Of a stretch of 64,000 nt of DNA, positions 38,051 to 50,401 are shown piece after piece. The DNA comes from Gordius sp. MW1. Taxonomy: Eukaryota > Nematomorpha > Gordioida > Gordea > Gordiidae. A program made the position numbers and the translations under genes. The number at the start of each line of letters is the position of its first letter. Positions within the stretch are counted from its first letter, which is position 1. The notes beneath the pieces were generated by a model, which was given only the letters and a program-made list of their open reading frames with translations, did not search any database and had not been told where the DNA came from. The stretch covers positions 15,236,245 to 15,300,244 of the forward strand of contig OZ038528.1 in the NCBI GenBank assembly GCA_964036665.1, in the 5' to 3' direction.

Positions 38051-39184
38051 ACCCCATATTATATCGAAGAAATTAGCACATACCTTTAATTTATTACATT
38101 ATATTTGGTGGAATAAACATGGTTGTATAAATAACAATAGCAATTAATATCATATTAAAGGTCTAATGTCACGTCATTGTTGCGCAAAGTTAATTGATTT
38201 AAATTCTAAACGCTTAACAGTTTTTATTCTCTTTTTCTAGTTAAATAAGTGAAATAGTTCCGCTAATTAGATAATAATAATAACTGAATAGTCCATGAGT
38301 AATTCAAAAACCAAGGTTATAAAACCCGAATTCCACTTTAATATTACAATTTACACCAGCTTCACGTAAGTTGCCTTAGTGATGACCATTTTAATCACGT
38401 TTTTAAAACTTTCTACTATCACGTTTTATAAAAAAATTATTCATACACCTTTCTCATAAAAAGGAATGTTTTAAATAAATAGGTGAATTTGTGTTTGAGC
38501 ATGTAAGCAGAGTTGAATTAGGTTTTCTAAATCCATAAACATTTCGAGAGATTATCATTTGGCCCCTCCATAAATCCTTATTGCTCCCCTCTAATCCAAT
38601 GCTGGATACGCCCATGTTTACAAACTCTAAAAAATAAGATGCTTCAAGCCTTATCTATATTGTGAAAATTTTAAGCCATATTCGCGCTGTCTCACACTTT
38701 TTTCTTGAAAATAGATTAATTTTATTCAAAGTTATTTGTTATAATTTTGACACAAAATACTCCATTTTGGATAAATAAGGGTTTATTTAATATCTTTTAA
38801 GGAGATGTTTAACCTGTACGTAATGTGATTAGATCCTTCCAGACACCCCTTAATGAATGCACATTTTTAAATATATCAAAAATTTAGGCATCTCCTTGAA
38901 TGTGACAAACTTAAAAACAACGCCTAGTGAGAAGTATTCCCATTAAATTATTTTTAGACTTTTTGTTAGTCTTTAAAGATAGTTGCAATGCTTCACAACA
39001 AATATTAAACATTTTTTTTTCAATTAAGCTTCTTTATACTGTAATCTTTTGACGCCGACGGTCTTATAACATTTTTTGGTAAATTTTATTTAATTATTAT
39101 ATTCGCTACTTCGATAATTTAAGCTATATTTTTATAGGGTTAGAGATTTTATTGTTCCATAGGTTGATCTGGAAGGTTTACAAA

Positions 39185-39605
39185 CATGGCCGTAGCCATG
39201 GGGGGCAGTTTTATTTAAGGCTAAAATTTGGAAAATTATCAATTTAACTCTAACCCTATTTGATTATCGCCCCCCTCTAATTACAATCCTGGCTACCACC
39301 ATGTTTACAAACTAAAAAAATAAGATGAAAATTAGAAGCCATATTCACCTTGTCTCACACGACAAATTTGAAAAACTCTATCGAAAAATATAACCAATAT
39401 GACGCAGAGTGAAATCACGGCGACATTTTGTCATCAAGCATGGGCGTACCCACGGGGGGGGGCGGCCGCTCCCCACTAAATGCAAAAAAAAATTTAATGC
39501 AAAAACCCTTTAAATCAAAAAAAAAATATGTTTTGCCCCCCCTCTAATTGGACTTTTAAATGTTTCGCCCCCCCCCCCCTAATCCAAAACCTGGCTACGC
39601 CCATG
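39185..39605. mobile_element. MITE-1 and MITE-2 pair, U5
   Basis: MITE-1 at 39185-39303 and MITE-2 at 39439-39605. MITE-2 has a changed end (GGGCGTACC), a longer G run and an altered A-rich stretch. It lies only 84 bp before the Helentron-like insertion. Confidence 0.65.
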
Positions 39606-40832
39606 TCATCAAGGCTCTTTTATTGTTACATAATCAGCTCTTACAAACCTTATTTTGTCACATATATGTAGTGGATTATCATCATTATTAATTGCTATGC
39701 AATTTATGGGCTCACTTTCCATTTTCCGAAGTCACGTCACGTCACGTCACGCACCGAACGTGGATACCGAACGTGGATGTCACGCACTTTTAATTTTTGT
39801 TAATTTAACCAGTTTTTGTTAATTTAACCAGTTTTTGGGTTCGAATCCCGGGATTTTTTTTTACTATTATGATTGTTCCTGTTACTACCATTGATAATAA
39901 GACTTTTTGGCCGTCCGTTGGGTGCTGACCAATAAAAAAAAATCACCATTTGGCCAAAGTGTGAAGCGAAATTTTTTTTGCGTTTTTTTTTTGACTCTTA
40001 TGATTGTTCTTGTTCCTACCATTGATAATAAGACTTTTTGGCCGTCCGTTGGCTGCTGACCAATGAAAAAAACGTGGATGTCTTGCACCGAATGTCTTTT
40101 TTGTTTACTTTTAATTTTTGTTAATTTAACCAGTTTTTGGGTTCGAATCCCGGGGTTTTTTTTGACTATTATGTTTGTTCCTGTTACTACCATTGATAAT
40201 AAGACTTTTTGGCCGTCCGCTGGCTGCTGACCACTGGAAAAAAATGACCATTTGGCCAAAATGTGAATCCAAGTTTATTTTTTCGCTTTTTTCCGCCTAT
40301 TATGATTGTTCATGTTACTACCATTGATAATCTGACTTTTTGGCCGTCCTCTGGCTACTGACCACTGGAAAAAATGGTCAGTGTCCGAAAGTGTGAAGCG
40401 AAATTTTTTTTCCCGTTTTTTTGACTCTTATGATTGTTCCTGTTACTACCATTGATAATATGACTTTTTGGCCGTCCGCTGGCTACTGACCATTGGAAAT
40501 AAATGACCAGTGTCCGAAAGTGTGAAGCGAAATTTTTTCCCCGTTTTTTTTGACTCTTATGATTGTTCCTGTTACTACCATTGATAACATGACTTTTTGG
40601 CCGTCCGCTGGCTACTGACCATTGGAAAAAAATGACCATTGGCCAAAGTATGAAGTAAAATTTTTTTCCTCGTTTTTTTGGCTAACATTGACTTATAGAG
40701 TATCTGTTGGTAGTGACCAATGAAAAAAATGACCATTTGGCCAAAATGTGAATCGAAATTTTTTTTTGTTTTTTTTGACTCTTATGTATTAATAGATTGT
40801 CTTTTGGTACTGACCAATGGAACAATTTAGCA

Positions 40833-41220
40833 CATGTAAATTTTTTGATATATCTTTATGATACCTGTGACAGTTTTAGATGCGCGGTCGTAACAGGCAA
40901 TAGCGGAGCTATTGCATGTCGCTGATAGTTTCGTCGTAAGGATTTTTTTAATTTTTATTATTATTTCCCATTAATTTCTATGTAAAATTTTTTAATAATT
41001 TCTATGCAATTTTTTATTATAAGCTACAATAGGAATTATCCCAATTTAATAACATTTTACCTTAACCAAAAGTAAGTTTTTAAATTTTATCATTTTTAGA
41101 TGCGCGTTCGTAACAGGCAATAGCGGAGCTATTGCATATCGCTGGTAATTGTGCCATTTTTAGATGCGCAGACGTAACAGGACGCCTAAATTAATTACTA
41201 TTTTTAACAAAGTTTTCCAT
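40833..41220 (+). repeat. GGA-loop hairpin blocks, element copy 2
   Basis: Single copy of the 209 bp block plus the following related block. Hairpins GCAATAGC-GGA-GCTATTGC at 40897-40915 and 41117-41135, matching those of copy 1. Confidence 0.8.
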
Positions 41221-41229
41221 TATTACTAC

Positions 41230-41521
41230 CCAAAATTTATAGAGATGGACCTTTTGCATATCATTTTAAGAAAGATGTAAAATAATAAAAATTAGGTTTC
41301 CTCATTTGGAACTTATTAGTTCCTTTTTGAACTAGTTCCTTTAACAGCTCTAGCTAAACCAATATTAAATGGCTTTTAAATAATTTGTTACCAAAACAAT
41401 CAAAGTATCGAATAGTGAGAGCTAATGTATATGAGAAATATTTTAATAATTGAACTACAATCATTTTTTAATAACTTTCATATAAGATGGAACAATTATT
41501 TTAGTTACATTTCTTTACCGT
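41230..41521. other. 290 bp block present only in element copy 2
   Basis: Between TATTACTA and TTACTAAATAAAAATTACC, copy 1 has a few bases and copy 2 has about 290 bp of AT-rich sequence. No inverted ends, target duplication or gene were found. It could be a nested insertion in copy 2 or a deletion in copy 1. Confidence 0.55.
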
Positions 41522-42895
41522 TACTAAATAAAAATTACCTCTGAATTACGTAGCGAGTTTTTTATTTTTATATTGATTATACGTTAAACCCCTACCCCTC
41601 CCTATCTTACCCTTCCACCGCTGAGTTGGTATTATTAGGGGGCGGGAGTGGAGGAGATCATCCCTCAACCCCTTTTTATTATTATTGATTTTTATATGCT
41701 TTTGGCAAATTAACGGAGGGAAAGGGGGGATAGTGTGCGCGTTTAGTTTTAACGGAGTGAAAGGGGGGGAAGGAGGTAGTTACTCTTCTATTCCCCCTCA
41801 CTTCAGGCAAATACACTTAGAGCGCCAAGTCAGCTGTTTATATCACTCAAATATTTATAGGGCTATTTATTTTTAAATCTTTTAAATTAGAAAATTAATC
41901 TTTAATTTAATTAACTGCGAATTAGGGCATACTAATTTAAAGGTTTCCTTTACTTACAATAACGTTCCACTAGATTTTGTTTTGGTTCAAACAGTTTAAC
42001 TTAAAAATGAAATGGTTGCATTTTTTCTAGCTTTATATTTTAATGTATTCAATCTTCTCGGAACTTTTGGTAATAATCCAGCCTCCTTATGCTGACCCCA
42101 CTTCTTATGTATATACCTTATCTAATCTCTGTTATTTAACGCCTCTTTTATCATTTAATAAACATTAATCTCTCCTTCAATAATTTAATCTTTCATTTAA
42201 TAAACATTAATCTCTCCTTTTTAAATACATTTTTAATATATTCCAAATGTCTTTGTATAATGTTATGTTTTCCATATGAACCTATTATAAATGACGTCTA
42301 ACTCTATAATTCAGTACACTTTTAAAAAACATTTTATCGTAAAAATATGTTTATCAAAAATGAAATTTAATTGATCAGACAGGGACATGGACGTAGCCAG
42401 GTTTTGGTTTGGGGGGGGGGGGGGGAGGCGAAACGTTTAAAATTTCAATCAGGGGGGGGCCAAACCTACAATTTTTAATTTTTACGGGTTTTTTCATTGA
42501 AAAATTTTATTTTCGTCATTTAGGGGGGTTTTCTTATTTGAACTAAAGGTCGACCAAGCAAAACCCAGGCAAAACTAGTCCCCCCCACTAAATGACAAAA
42601 AATTTCAATAAAGCTTCCTCCAAGAGTTACATTTTAGCCCCTTCACCCTCCTAACCTAAAATGTTTAACCTAATTTCATTAATTAAAAAATAAAAAATAA
42701 AGATGATATTTATATTTTATCCAGCCGATATTTATACACTTAACTCATTTATATTTTCCCGCTTCGTCAAATTGTAAATCAAAATAAAATTTTACGTTTT
42801 TTTGGCTAACATTGATACCTACCTATGCCCGTCAGTCCAATTCTTTTGCATTTAATACCCCCCTATAGGCATTCTCGCCCCTTCTCACCTTTCTC
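41522..42895. other. Remaining non-coding part of element copy 2
   Basis: Matches copy 1 to about 41808, then is unrelated to it as far as can be seen until about 42835. It contains a GGGCGTAGCC-family MITE start (CATGGACGTAGCCAGG near 42386) followed by long G runs, and no gene. Confidence 0.5.
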
Positions 42896-42992
42896 GCCCA
42901 TAAATTGCATAGCAAATAAGCTACATTTATACGTAGAATAGATGAGTCGTCCCCTCTTCCCTTCCCCCCCCCCTTCCCTTCTCCCCCTTCTC

Positions 42993-43170
42993 CGGGGGTC
43001 TGGGGGCGGAGCCCCCAGGAGATGGGGGTTTGGGGGTGTAGCCCCCAACGGGGGTTTGGGGGCAGAGCCCCCAACGGGGGACTGGGGGCGGAGCCCCCAG
43101 CAGGGGGTTTGGGGGCGAAGCCCCCAAGGGGGTCTGGGGGCGAAGCCCCCAGTTACGCCCGAAGGGCGTA
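42993..43170 (+). repeat. G-rich triloop hairpin array, element copy 2
   Basis: Six hairpins in the same order and with the same loops as copy 1, plus the terminal GAA-loop hairpin. The second hairpin has lost one stem pair (GGGGGTGTAGCCCCC). Conservation of the whole block contrasts with the divergence of the sequence to its left. Confidence 0.9.
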
Positions 43171-44906
43171 TATTTATTGATATTTGTAATAATTTTGATA
43201 TGAAGTTCCCACTTTAAATGGGTTAATGTAAAAAATTTTTAGAAGATGTTTAACTTAGTACGTTATGTGTATAGATCTTTCCAGACAGCCCTTAGTGCAC
43301 GCCCATTTTTATATATATCATCTAAATCTATAAACCAATTAATTCATTTGAGTTTTGACTCAAAAATATAGGCATCTTCTTAGACGTTGATTACTTAAAA
43401 ACGCCAAAAGTAGCCGTCACTAAATTAATTATTAGACTTTTTGATTTTAAAATAGTATTGCTTAAAATAGACTATCTCAAATAACCATCGCGAAATATGT
43501 TTCTTATAATCATAGCTTTTGACACCGACAACCTTTCTTACAAATGTATACGGCAAATTTTTTTTAATTTATGCTTCAATTATAAATGGTAAAAAATTTT
43601 ATTGTTCCAATGGACTCAAAACACTAATAAATATGAAAGCACGAGTTCTTTCGGGGTATTTATAAAATAATAGTTAAATTAAACTCCCGGTGTTTAGAGC
43701 AAAATTTGACACTATTTTAGATCAGAAACTAGGTGTTCACCCAACATTAGTTTAGGATCAATTTTTTCGCAGCGCAGTGTAAAAATGCTAATTCATCGTT
43801 AGATGAAATGATCTCGAGGAAACGTAATATTTGGTCATATACTACATGATTAATTCAAGATTCTGTTAACATTTCTTCAAAAAAGTTCCTATCTTTTCAT
43901 GAAGACTTCCTATTATCAAAAGTATGAATTCAAAAATTAAACCGCTATCGTTACACACTCATCATAAATATTTACCATTTAACAAAATAATTTACAAAAT
44001 TATATATTTGAAAATTTTGATTATATCGATTAATTTTATTAGTTTGGTATATAACCATTCGTATCGCGCCAAGCATTATAATGCAAACATTATTATTACT
44101 TTCCAAAAAATCTTAGTTATTTAACGGATTATTTACAATTTGACCTGACCCCTAATAAAATTATTATTTAATCCAAACTCATTGCGAATATACATGTAAA
44201 GGTATTTTTGATCCAAAAAATTCAATCTAATTATTTTATTTGATCCGATTAAGTAAACAGACTTGACCCTTGAGAATGTGATTATTTTATCCAAATTCAG
44301 CGAATTTACAAAAACGTGGTCCTAGCCCCCATGGCTCGGACAAGAATTAAATAATTAGTAGGGTCTCGGGCAGGCATATCCTAACCAACAAACCTTATAA
44401 ATAGTGTTTAGATCATATAGCTTTCAACTTTAACCCTTCCTTTCTTTCGTTAATAATTTTGCTTATAGTACAAATAATGTTCTCATTTATTTTAAAAATA
44501 ATCAGCGAGAAAAGCCTAAAATTATTATAAGTAATACAAAAAACATTTACAACTATTATACAACATTAACTACAAATGTGTGATTTTAGTTAAATTATTA
44601 CCAAAAAAATAATTAAATAACATGAAGTGATTCTCTAATTTTCAATCACATTCTCCTCGTTTTGAATTAAAAATCATTTAATCATGAAATTTAATTCTAA
44701 TTTTGATGTTAAAGTAAATTTTGAATGTAAAATTTGCATTAAAGTTCAAAATTAGGCCCAATTTAATAAAAATGCGGAGTTAAAAAATTATTCCGGACTT
44801 TAACGACCTTTAGCCAAATGTTTATTTTTTGGTGAGGGAAACAGTATTGCCCATCGTGCAAGACGTCGGCATTATTATTATTTGTTGCCTCCATTATTTA
44901 TGTGTA

Positions 44907-45089
44907 CGGTAACGCTTTTATCCTTCCGCGCTCGCAAGTGTTATTTAAGCGCAATTGCGCTTACTCTACCCCCTTTCTATTGGTTGAATGTTATTCTCGT
45001 TGTTAAATCGACGAGTAAATATATATAAAATTTAGAACCCGCGTCCACCGCCATTTTAATTTTATTCCTAATTTAATTCACCCAACGAA
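44907..45089 (+). promoter_or_regulatory. H2B promoter, U6
   Basis: The 18 bp palindrome (44946-44963), inverted CCAAT and TATATATAAA are unchanged although neighbouring bases differ from the other units. Confidence 0.7.
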
Positions 45090-45455
45090 ATGCCCCCTAA
45101 ACCGAGTGGAAAAGCCGTGAAAAAGACGAGCAAGCCGAAGACAACTAAAACCGACAAGAAAAGGAAGAAATCGAGAAGAGAATCCTACGGTATCTACATT
45201 TACAAAGTTTTGAAGCAGGTCCACCCCGACACCGGTATCTCGAGCAAGGCGATGTCTATCATGAACTCCTTCGTGAACGATCTGTTCGAGAGGATAGCTG
45301 CCGAAGCATCTCGTTTGGCTCACTACAACAAAAGGTCCACCATCTCGAGTCGAGTAATACAAACTGCAGTCAGGTTGTTGTTGCCGGGAGAATTGGCCAA
45401 ACATGCCGTCAGCGAAGGCACCAAAGCTGTTACCAAATATACCAGTTCGAAATGA
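45090..45455 (+). CDS. H2B: Histone H2B, U6 (E89V)
   Basis: 121-residue open frame. Compared with U1 it shows four changes by eye: three silent (GCG to GCA, GCT to GCC, GTC to GTT) and one missense, GAA to GTA, which changes the near-invariant SSREIQTAV motif to SSRVIQTAV (E89V, human position about E93). Promoter and stem-loop are intact, so the gene may be expressed as a variant H2B, or it may be a decaying edge copy. Confidence 0.95.
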   Translation: MPPKPSGKAVKKTSKPKTTKTDKKRKKSRRESYGIYIYKVLKQVHPDTGISSKAMSIMNSFVNDLFERIAAEASRLAHYNKRSTISSRVIQTAVRLLLPGELAKHAVSEGTKAVTKYTSSK

Positions 45456-45488
45456 AAAGCTTCGCTCCTAGCTAGACCAACACCCAAC

Positions 45489-45504
45489 AGCCCTTTTCAG
45501 GGCT
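45489..45504 (+). terminator. Histone 3' stem-loop, H2B U6
   Basis: AGCCCT-TTTC-AGGGCT, unchanged. Confidence 0.92.
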
Positions 45505-45694
45505 ACCCAAATTATACAGAAGAAATTAGTGTAATTTTATGTCATACCCACCTTGAATAAATTCTTATAATTAACATTATTTGCTATGCATTTGAATACA
45601 TCAGTTATATAAATCTATTAGTAACATTAACGATAAGTAAAAATTTTAAATGTTTAATTCATAATTCTTTAAATGAATTTTAATCAATGATGAC

Positions 45695-46293
45695 TAGAGC
45701 CCTGCACGGGCCGTCCGAGGCCCGGCCCGAGTTCGGCCCGGCCCGACGGGCTTTCGGGCCGGGCTCGGGCAAATTTTAAAACATTGATCGGGCTTGGGTC
45801 GGGCCTGATGGGCCAGCCCGAGCCCGAAAAAAAATTTGAATAAATATTAATCCAAAATATAATTACAATATAAGATAATCCCCCTACAAATAAATAGAAT
45901 TTTACTACCACCTCATATTAATTTCTTGGTTAGCCGTGTGGGTCTATCTATGCTATGTATGACTTTGACTATGAGTGATGATGAAATATTTAAAACAACA
46001 GTGTGTAGATTAAGCTTAAAAGCAAAAATAATAGTAGCTATTTTGAACAATAGAGTTAGTATTATTTACCATAATTATTCATATTTTAAATCACATAATA
46101 TTCGCGATACGTAATATATTTATAAATCAATTTTTGAAATAAAATTGGTACAAATTTACATTTTTACAAAAGTCGGGCCGGGCTCGGGTCGGGCCTGAGT
46201 GAAAAAAACAAGTCGGGCTCGGGCAAAAAATAAAAAAAGGTTTCGGGCTCGGGTCGGGCTCGGGCCGATAAAATTCAATTTTGCAGGGCTCTA
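45695..46293. mobile_element. hAT-type MITE in H2B-H2A spacer, U6
   Basis: 599 bp element with terminal inverted repeats TAGAGCCCTGCA / TGCAGGGCTCTA and a perfect 8 bp target duplication ATGATGAC (45687-45694 and 46294-46301). Subterminal regions are packed with CGGGC/GCCCG motifs (GGCCCGGCCCGAG and the like) pointing inward from both ends. The AT-rich middle encodes nothing. TIR sequence and 8 bp duplication fit hAT. About 36 bp of ordinary spacer just before the target are missing in this unit. Confidence 0.85.
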
Positions 46294-47436
46294 ATGATGA
46301 CCACAAACATTCAATAGTCATGACATGGTTGTTTTATATAAACTTTTCTAAATTTGGTTAATAATTTTGCATCCATAATAAGTGCAGAATTATACCCTAT
46401 TGCCAGATATGGCTTCTAAAAAATTTTTCAATGGCTTGATTTGAAAGATAAGTTGTTATAGGTCCTATAAAAGGAAATTTTGAACAAAAAAGGACTTGAC
46501 CAAACTTTAGGGCTTTTTGGCCCTTTATTTCAAGACAAAAAATCTATATTTAAAATCTTAAAATTAAATTTTACAGAGCTATGGAGATAGAAAATTTAGT
46601 ATTCTCAAATTCAAATATTATGGATTAAAAAGAAAAAGTTTACATTGAGTAACTTTGTGAATAGATTTTGGTAACATAAGCTCTGATTTCATGATTTGTA
46701 AATTCCTGGCTTCAATAATTTATACTAAATTGTAAAAACTCCATATGCCAATTTTAAATGTTTATTTATTCAGGACCACTTGGTAACAAATAGGTTTAGA
46801 ATGGTGTTTAAACATATTAATGAATAAAAATTTTATGTTGTGGAAGGTGAGGTGGGTCTTACCCCGGGCATATAAAACTATTGTATTTTAAACTGTTTGA
46901 TAAAATCAAGCCATATTTTGCAGAGATGTTCTACGATAATTTTATTGAGCTACGGATAAATGAAACTAACTTTGTACAGTATTTTTAACCACCTAACGTA
47001 CAGGGTGTTAAAATGAATGAGGATAAAAAATTTTAGTGCAATTGAATGTTTGGCAAAATTTTTAATCTAAAATGGAGGTAAATGAAAATTTTAGATTTGT
47101 TAAAAATGATAAAATTTAAATCTTAGACATTGAATACCCAATATCAATAGATAGTTATGCACCAGTTGGTTATTTTTACAGATGTGTTTATTTTTAATAC
47201 AATTTTATTAAGTGTCAATAAAATAGTTATATAAGTTGCTGTCTTATTTTCTGTTTTTATTAAAGTGAGTGTTTAAGAAATTGATACTTTGCTCAGTTTT
47301 CTTTACTTACTAAATTGTATAACTGGAAAAAGCTATTATTTTTCATTACAAATTAAGACATGAGTGACCTTAGAACAACTAATTCAAAATTATGTATATT
47401 AAATATAAGTAGCTGTTTCTTCGATAAAGTATGGGT

Positions 47437-47452
47437 GGCCCTGAAAAGGGCC
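47437..47452 (-). terminator. Histone 3' stem-loop, H2A U6
   Basis: Minus-strand GGCCCT-TTTC-AGGGCC, unchanged. Confidence 0.92.
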
Positions 47453-47478
47453 GTTGGGTGTTGTTGGAAAGTAAGCTA

Positions 47479-47853
47479 TTAGGCTTTGGTCTCGGATTTC
47501 TTGGGCAGGAGAATGCTTTGAATATTGGGTAAAACGCCACCTTGAGCGATGGTAACGCCCGAGAGCAATTTATTCAACTCCTCATCGTTCCTGATAGCTA
47601 ACTGTAAATGACGAGGAATGATCCTGGTCTTTTTGTTGTCACGAGCCGCGTTGCCAGCTAACTCTAATACTTCGGCGGCGAGGTATTCCATCACGGCAGC
47701 TAAATAGACGGGAGCCCCAGCTCCGACACGGCTAGCGTAGTTGCCCTTCCTCAGTAGACGGTGAATACGACCGACGGGAAACTGGAGGCCAGCGCGACTG
47801 GAACGACTCTTTGCCTTCCCCTTTATTTTACCACCTTTACCACGGCCAGTCAT
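47479..47853 (-). CDS. H2A: Histone H2A, U6
   Basis: 124-residue H2A with the same protein as U1. Only silent differences are visible (an Asn codon and a Gln codon) and the stop is TAA instead of TAG. The upstream in-frame extension seen in the other units is absent here, which supports the start at MTGRGKGGK. Confidence 0.98.
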   Translation of the reverse strand: MTGRGKGGKIKGKAKSRSSRAGLQFPVGRIHRLLRKGNYASRVGAGAPVYLAAVMEYLAAEVLELAGNAARDNKKTRIIPRHLQLAIRNDEELNKLLSGVTIAQGGVLPNIQSILLPKKSETKA

Positions 47854-48394
<541 letters not shown>

Positions 48395-48428
48395 ACATTT
48401 CCCACCTTCCCAAAAACTAACACCCAAC

Positions 48429-48444
48429 AGCCCTTTTCAGGGCT
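48429..48444 (+). terminator. Histone 3' stem-loop, H4 U6
   Basis: AGCCCT-TTTC-AGGGCT, unchanged. Confidence 0.92.
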
Positions 48445-49326
48445 ACCCCATATTATATCGAAGAAATTAGCACATACCTTTAATTTATTACATTATATTT
48501 GGTGGAATAAACATGGTTGTATAAATAACAATAGCAATTAATATTATTAAAGGTCTAATGTCACGTCATCGTTGCGCAAAGTTAATTGACTAAACGCTTA
48601 ACAAACAGTTTTTATTCTCTTTTTCTAGTTAAATAAGTGAAATAGTTCCGCTAATTAGATAATAATAACTAAATAGTCCAAGAGTAATTCAAAAACCAAG
48701 GTTGTAAAACCCGAATTCCCCTTTAATATTACAATTTAGACCAGCTTCACGTAAGTTGCCTTAGTGATGACCATTTTAATCACGTTTTTAAAACTTTCTA
48801 CTATCACGTTTTAAAAAAATTATTCATACACCTTTCTCATAAAAAGGAATGTTTTAAATAAATAGGTGAATTTGTGTTTGAGCATGTAAGCAGAGTTGAA
48901 TTAGGTTTTCTAAATCCATAAACATTTCGAGAGATTATCATTTGGCCCTCCATAAATCCTTATAGCTCCCCTCTAATTCCAATGCTGGATACGCCCATGT
49001 TTACAAACTCTAAAAAATAAGATGCTTCAAGCCTATCTATATTGTGAAAATTTTAAGCCATATTCGCCCTGTCTCACACTTTTTCTCACAAATTTGAAAA
49101 AATCTCTTAAAAATATATAACTTTTATTCAAAGTTTTTGTTATAATTTTGACGCAAAATACTCCATTTTGGATACAGGGTTTATTTATTATCTTTTAAGG
49201 AGATGTTCAACCTAGTACCTAATGTGATTAGACCCAGACACCCCTTAATGGATGCACATTTTTAAATCAAAAAAGTTAGGCATCTCCTTGAATGTGACAA
49301 ACTCAAAAACAACGCCTAGTGAGAAG

Positions 49327-49731
49327 GGTATCGTTTCAATTGACAAAAGTTCATTTGTAAAAATCTCTAAATCTCTAAACTCCCGTTCTTTAAAAAAATC
49401 GCTTCTGTGCAAAATCTAACATAGTCAAAATCTAATATAGACAATAATTGCTTATGCGCATGCTAGTTTAATAACTTTTTTATGTTTTTAACTCCACAAA
49501 ATCTAATACAGGCAATAATTGCTTATGCGCATGCGCAGTTATAAGTGTGACTTAAAACCCTCTGCGTTTGGTAAGTTTTCCAATATTATTATCATTTATT
49601 TTGTAAATTTCACTTCTGTGCAAAATGTATATAGGCAAAATGTAATATAGGCAAGGGTTAGGGTTAGATTTAGATATAGGATTAGATTTAAAAATTTAGA
49701 GATTTTCACAAATGACAATTGAACCAGATTC
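49327..49731. mobile_element. MITE with 9 bp target duplication, U6
   Basis: 405 bp insertion absent from the other units, flanked by the 9 bp direct repeat AGTGAGAAG (49318-49326 and 49732-49740). The ends are imperfect inverted repeats (GGTATCGTTTCAATTG... / ...CAATTGAACCAGATTC; AATCTCTAAA inside one and TTTAGAGATT inside the other). Internal short repeats include AATAATTGCTTATGCGCATG, present twice, and CTTCTGTGCAAAAT. A 9 bp duplication points to a Mutator-like element; no coding capacity. Confidence 0.6.
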
Positions 49732-49979
49732 AGTGAGAAGTACTCTCATTAAATTATTTTTAGACTTTTTGTTAGTCTTTAAATAGTTGCAATGCTTCAT
49801 AACAAATATTAAACATTTTTTTCTTCATTTATGCTTCTTAAAAATGTAATCTTTTGACGCCGACGGTCTTATAACATTTTCTTCTTAATTATTATATTCG
49901 CTACTTCGATAATTTAAGCTATATTCTTATAGGGTTGGGGATTTTATTGTTCCATAGGTTGATCTGGAAGGTTTACAAA

Positions 49980-50102
49980 CATGGCCGTAGCCATGGGGAG
50001 GCAGTTTTATTAAAATTATGGCTTAAATTTCGAAAAATTATCAATTTAACCCTCCCTATATGATTATCGCCCCCCTTAATTACAATCCTGGCTACAACCA
50101 TG
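49980..50102. mobile_element. MITE-1, U6
   Basis: Orthologue of the U1 MITE-1, again bounded by TTTACAAA, with several substitutions in the body. Confidence 0.6.
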
Positions 50103-50253
50103 TTTACAAACAAAAAAAATAAGATGCTTCAAGTCTTTTATATATTATGAAAATTTGAAGCCATATTCGCCTCTTCTCACACTTTTTGGGACAAATTTGA
50201 AAAAATCTACCGAAAAACATAACCAATATGACGCAGATTATTTTGTCATCAAG

Positions 50254-50401
50254 TATGGGCTTAGCCACGGGGGGGGGGCGGCCGCTCCCCACTAAAAGCA
50301 AAAAAATTTTAATGCAAAACCTCTTTAAAATCAAAAAAAGATTGATTGAACTTTTAACGTTTTGCCCCCCCCCCCCAATCCAAAACCTGGCTACACCCAT
50401 G
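50254..50401. mobile_element. MITE-2, U6
   Basis: Orthologue of the U1 MITE-2, bounded by TCATCAAG / TCATCAAT, with mutated ends (TATGGGCTTAGCC / GGCTACACCCATG) and only one poly-C tract left. Confidence 0.65.

Larger units (their letters stand above)
39690..43172 (+). mobile_element. Helentron-like non-autonomous element, copy 2
   Basis: About 3.5 kb insertion in the distal spacer of U5, splitting the CATCATTATTTATTGATA site. It has the same 5' terminus as copy 1 (AATTGCTATGCAATTTATGG), the same 20-base inverted match at 42896-42915, the hairpin array at 42993-43170 and the terminal hairpin TACGCCCGAAGGGCGTA (43154-43170). Its 5' part differs: a (GTCAC)n run at about 39730-39752, then degenerate CCATTGATAATA / GGCCGTCCG modules with B-box motifs at 39838-39848 and 40140-40150, but no 624 or 302 bp tandem copies. 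No transposase, Rep or helicase frame. Finding two copies in one array at different sites shows this is a mobile family. Confidence 0.6.
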
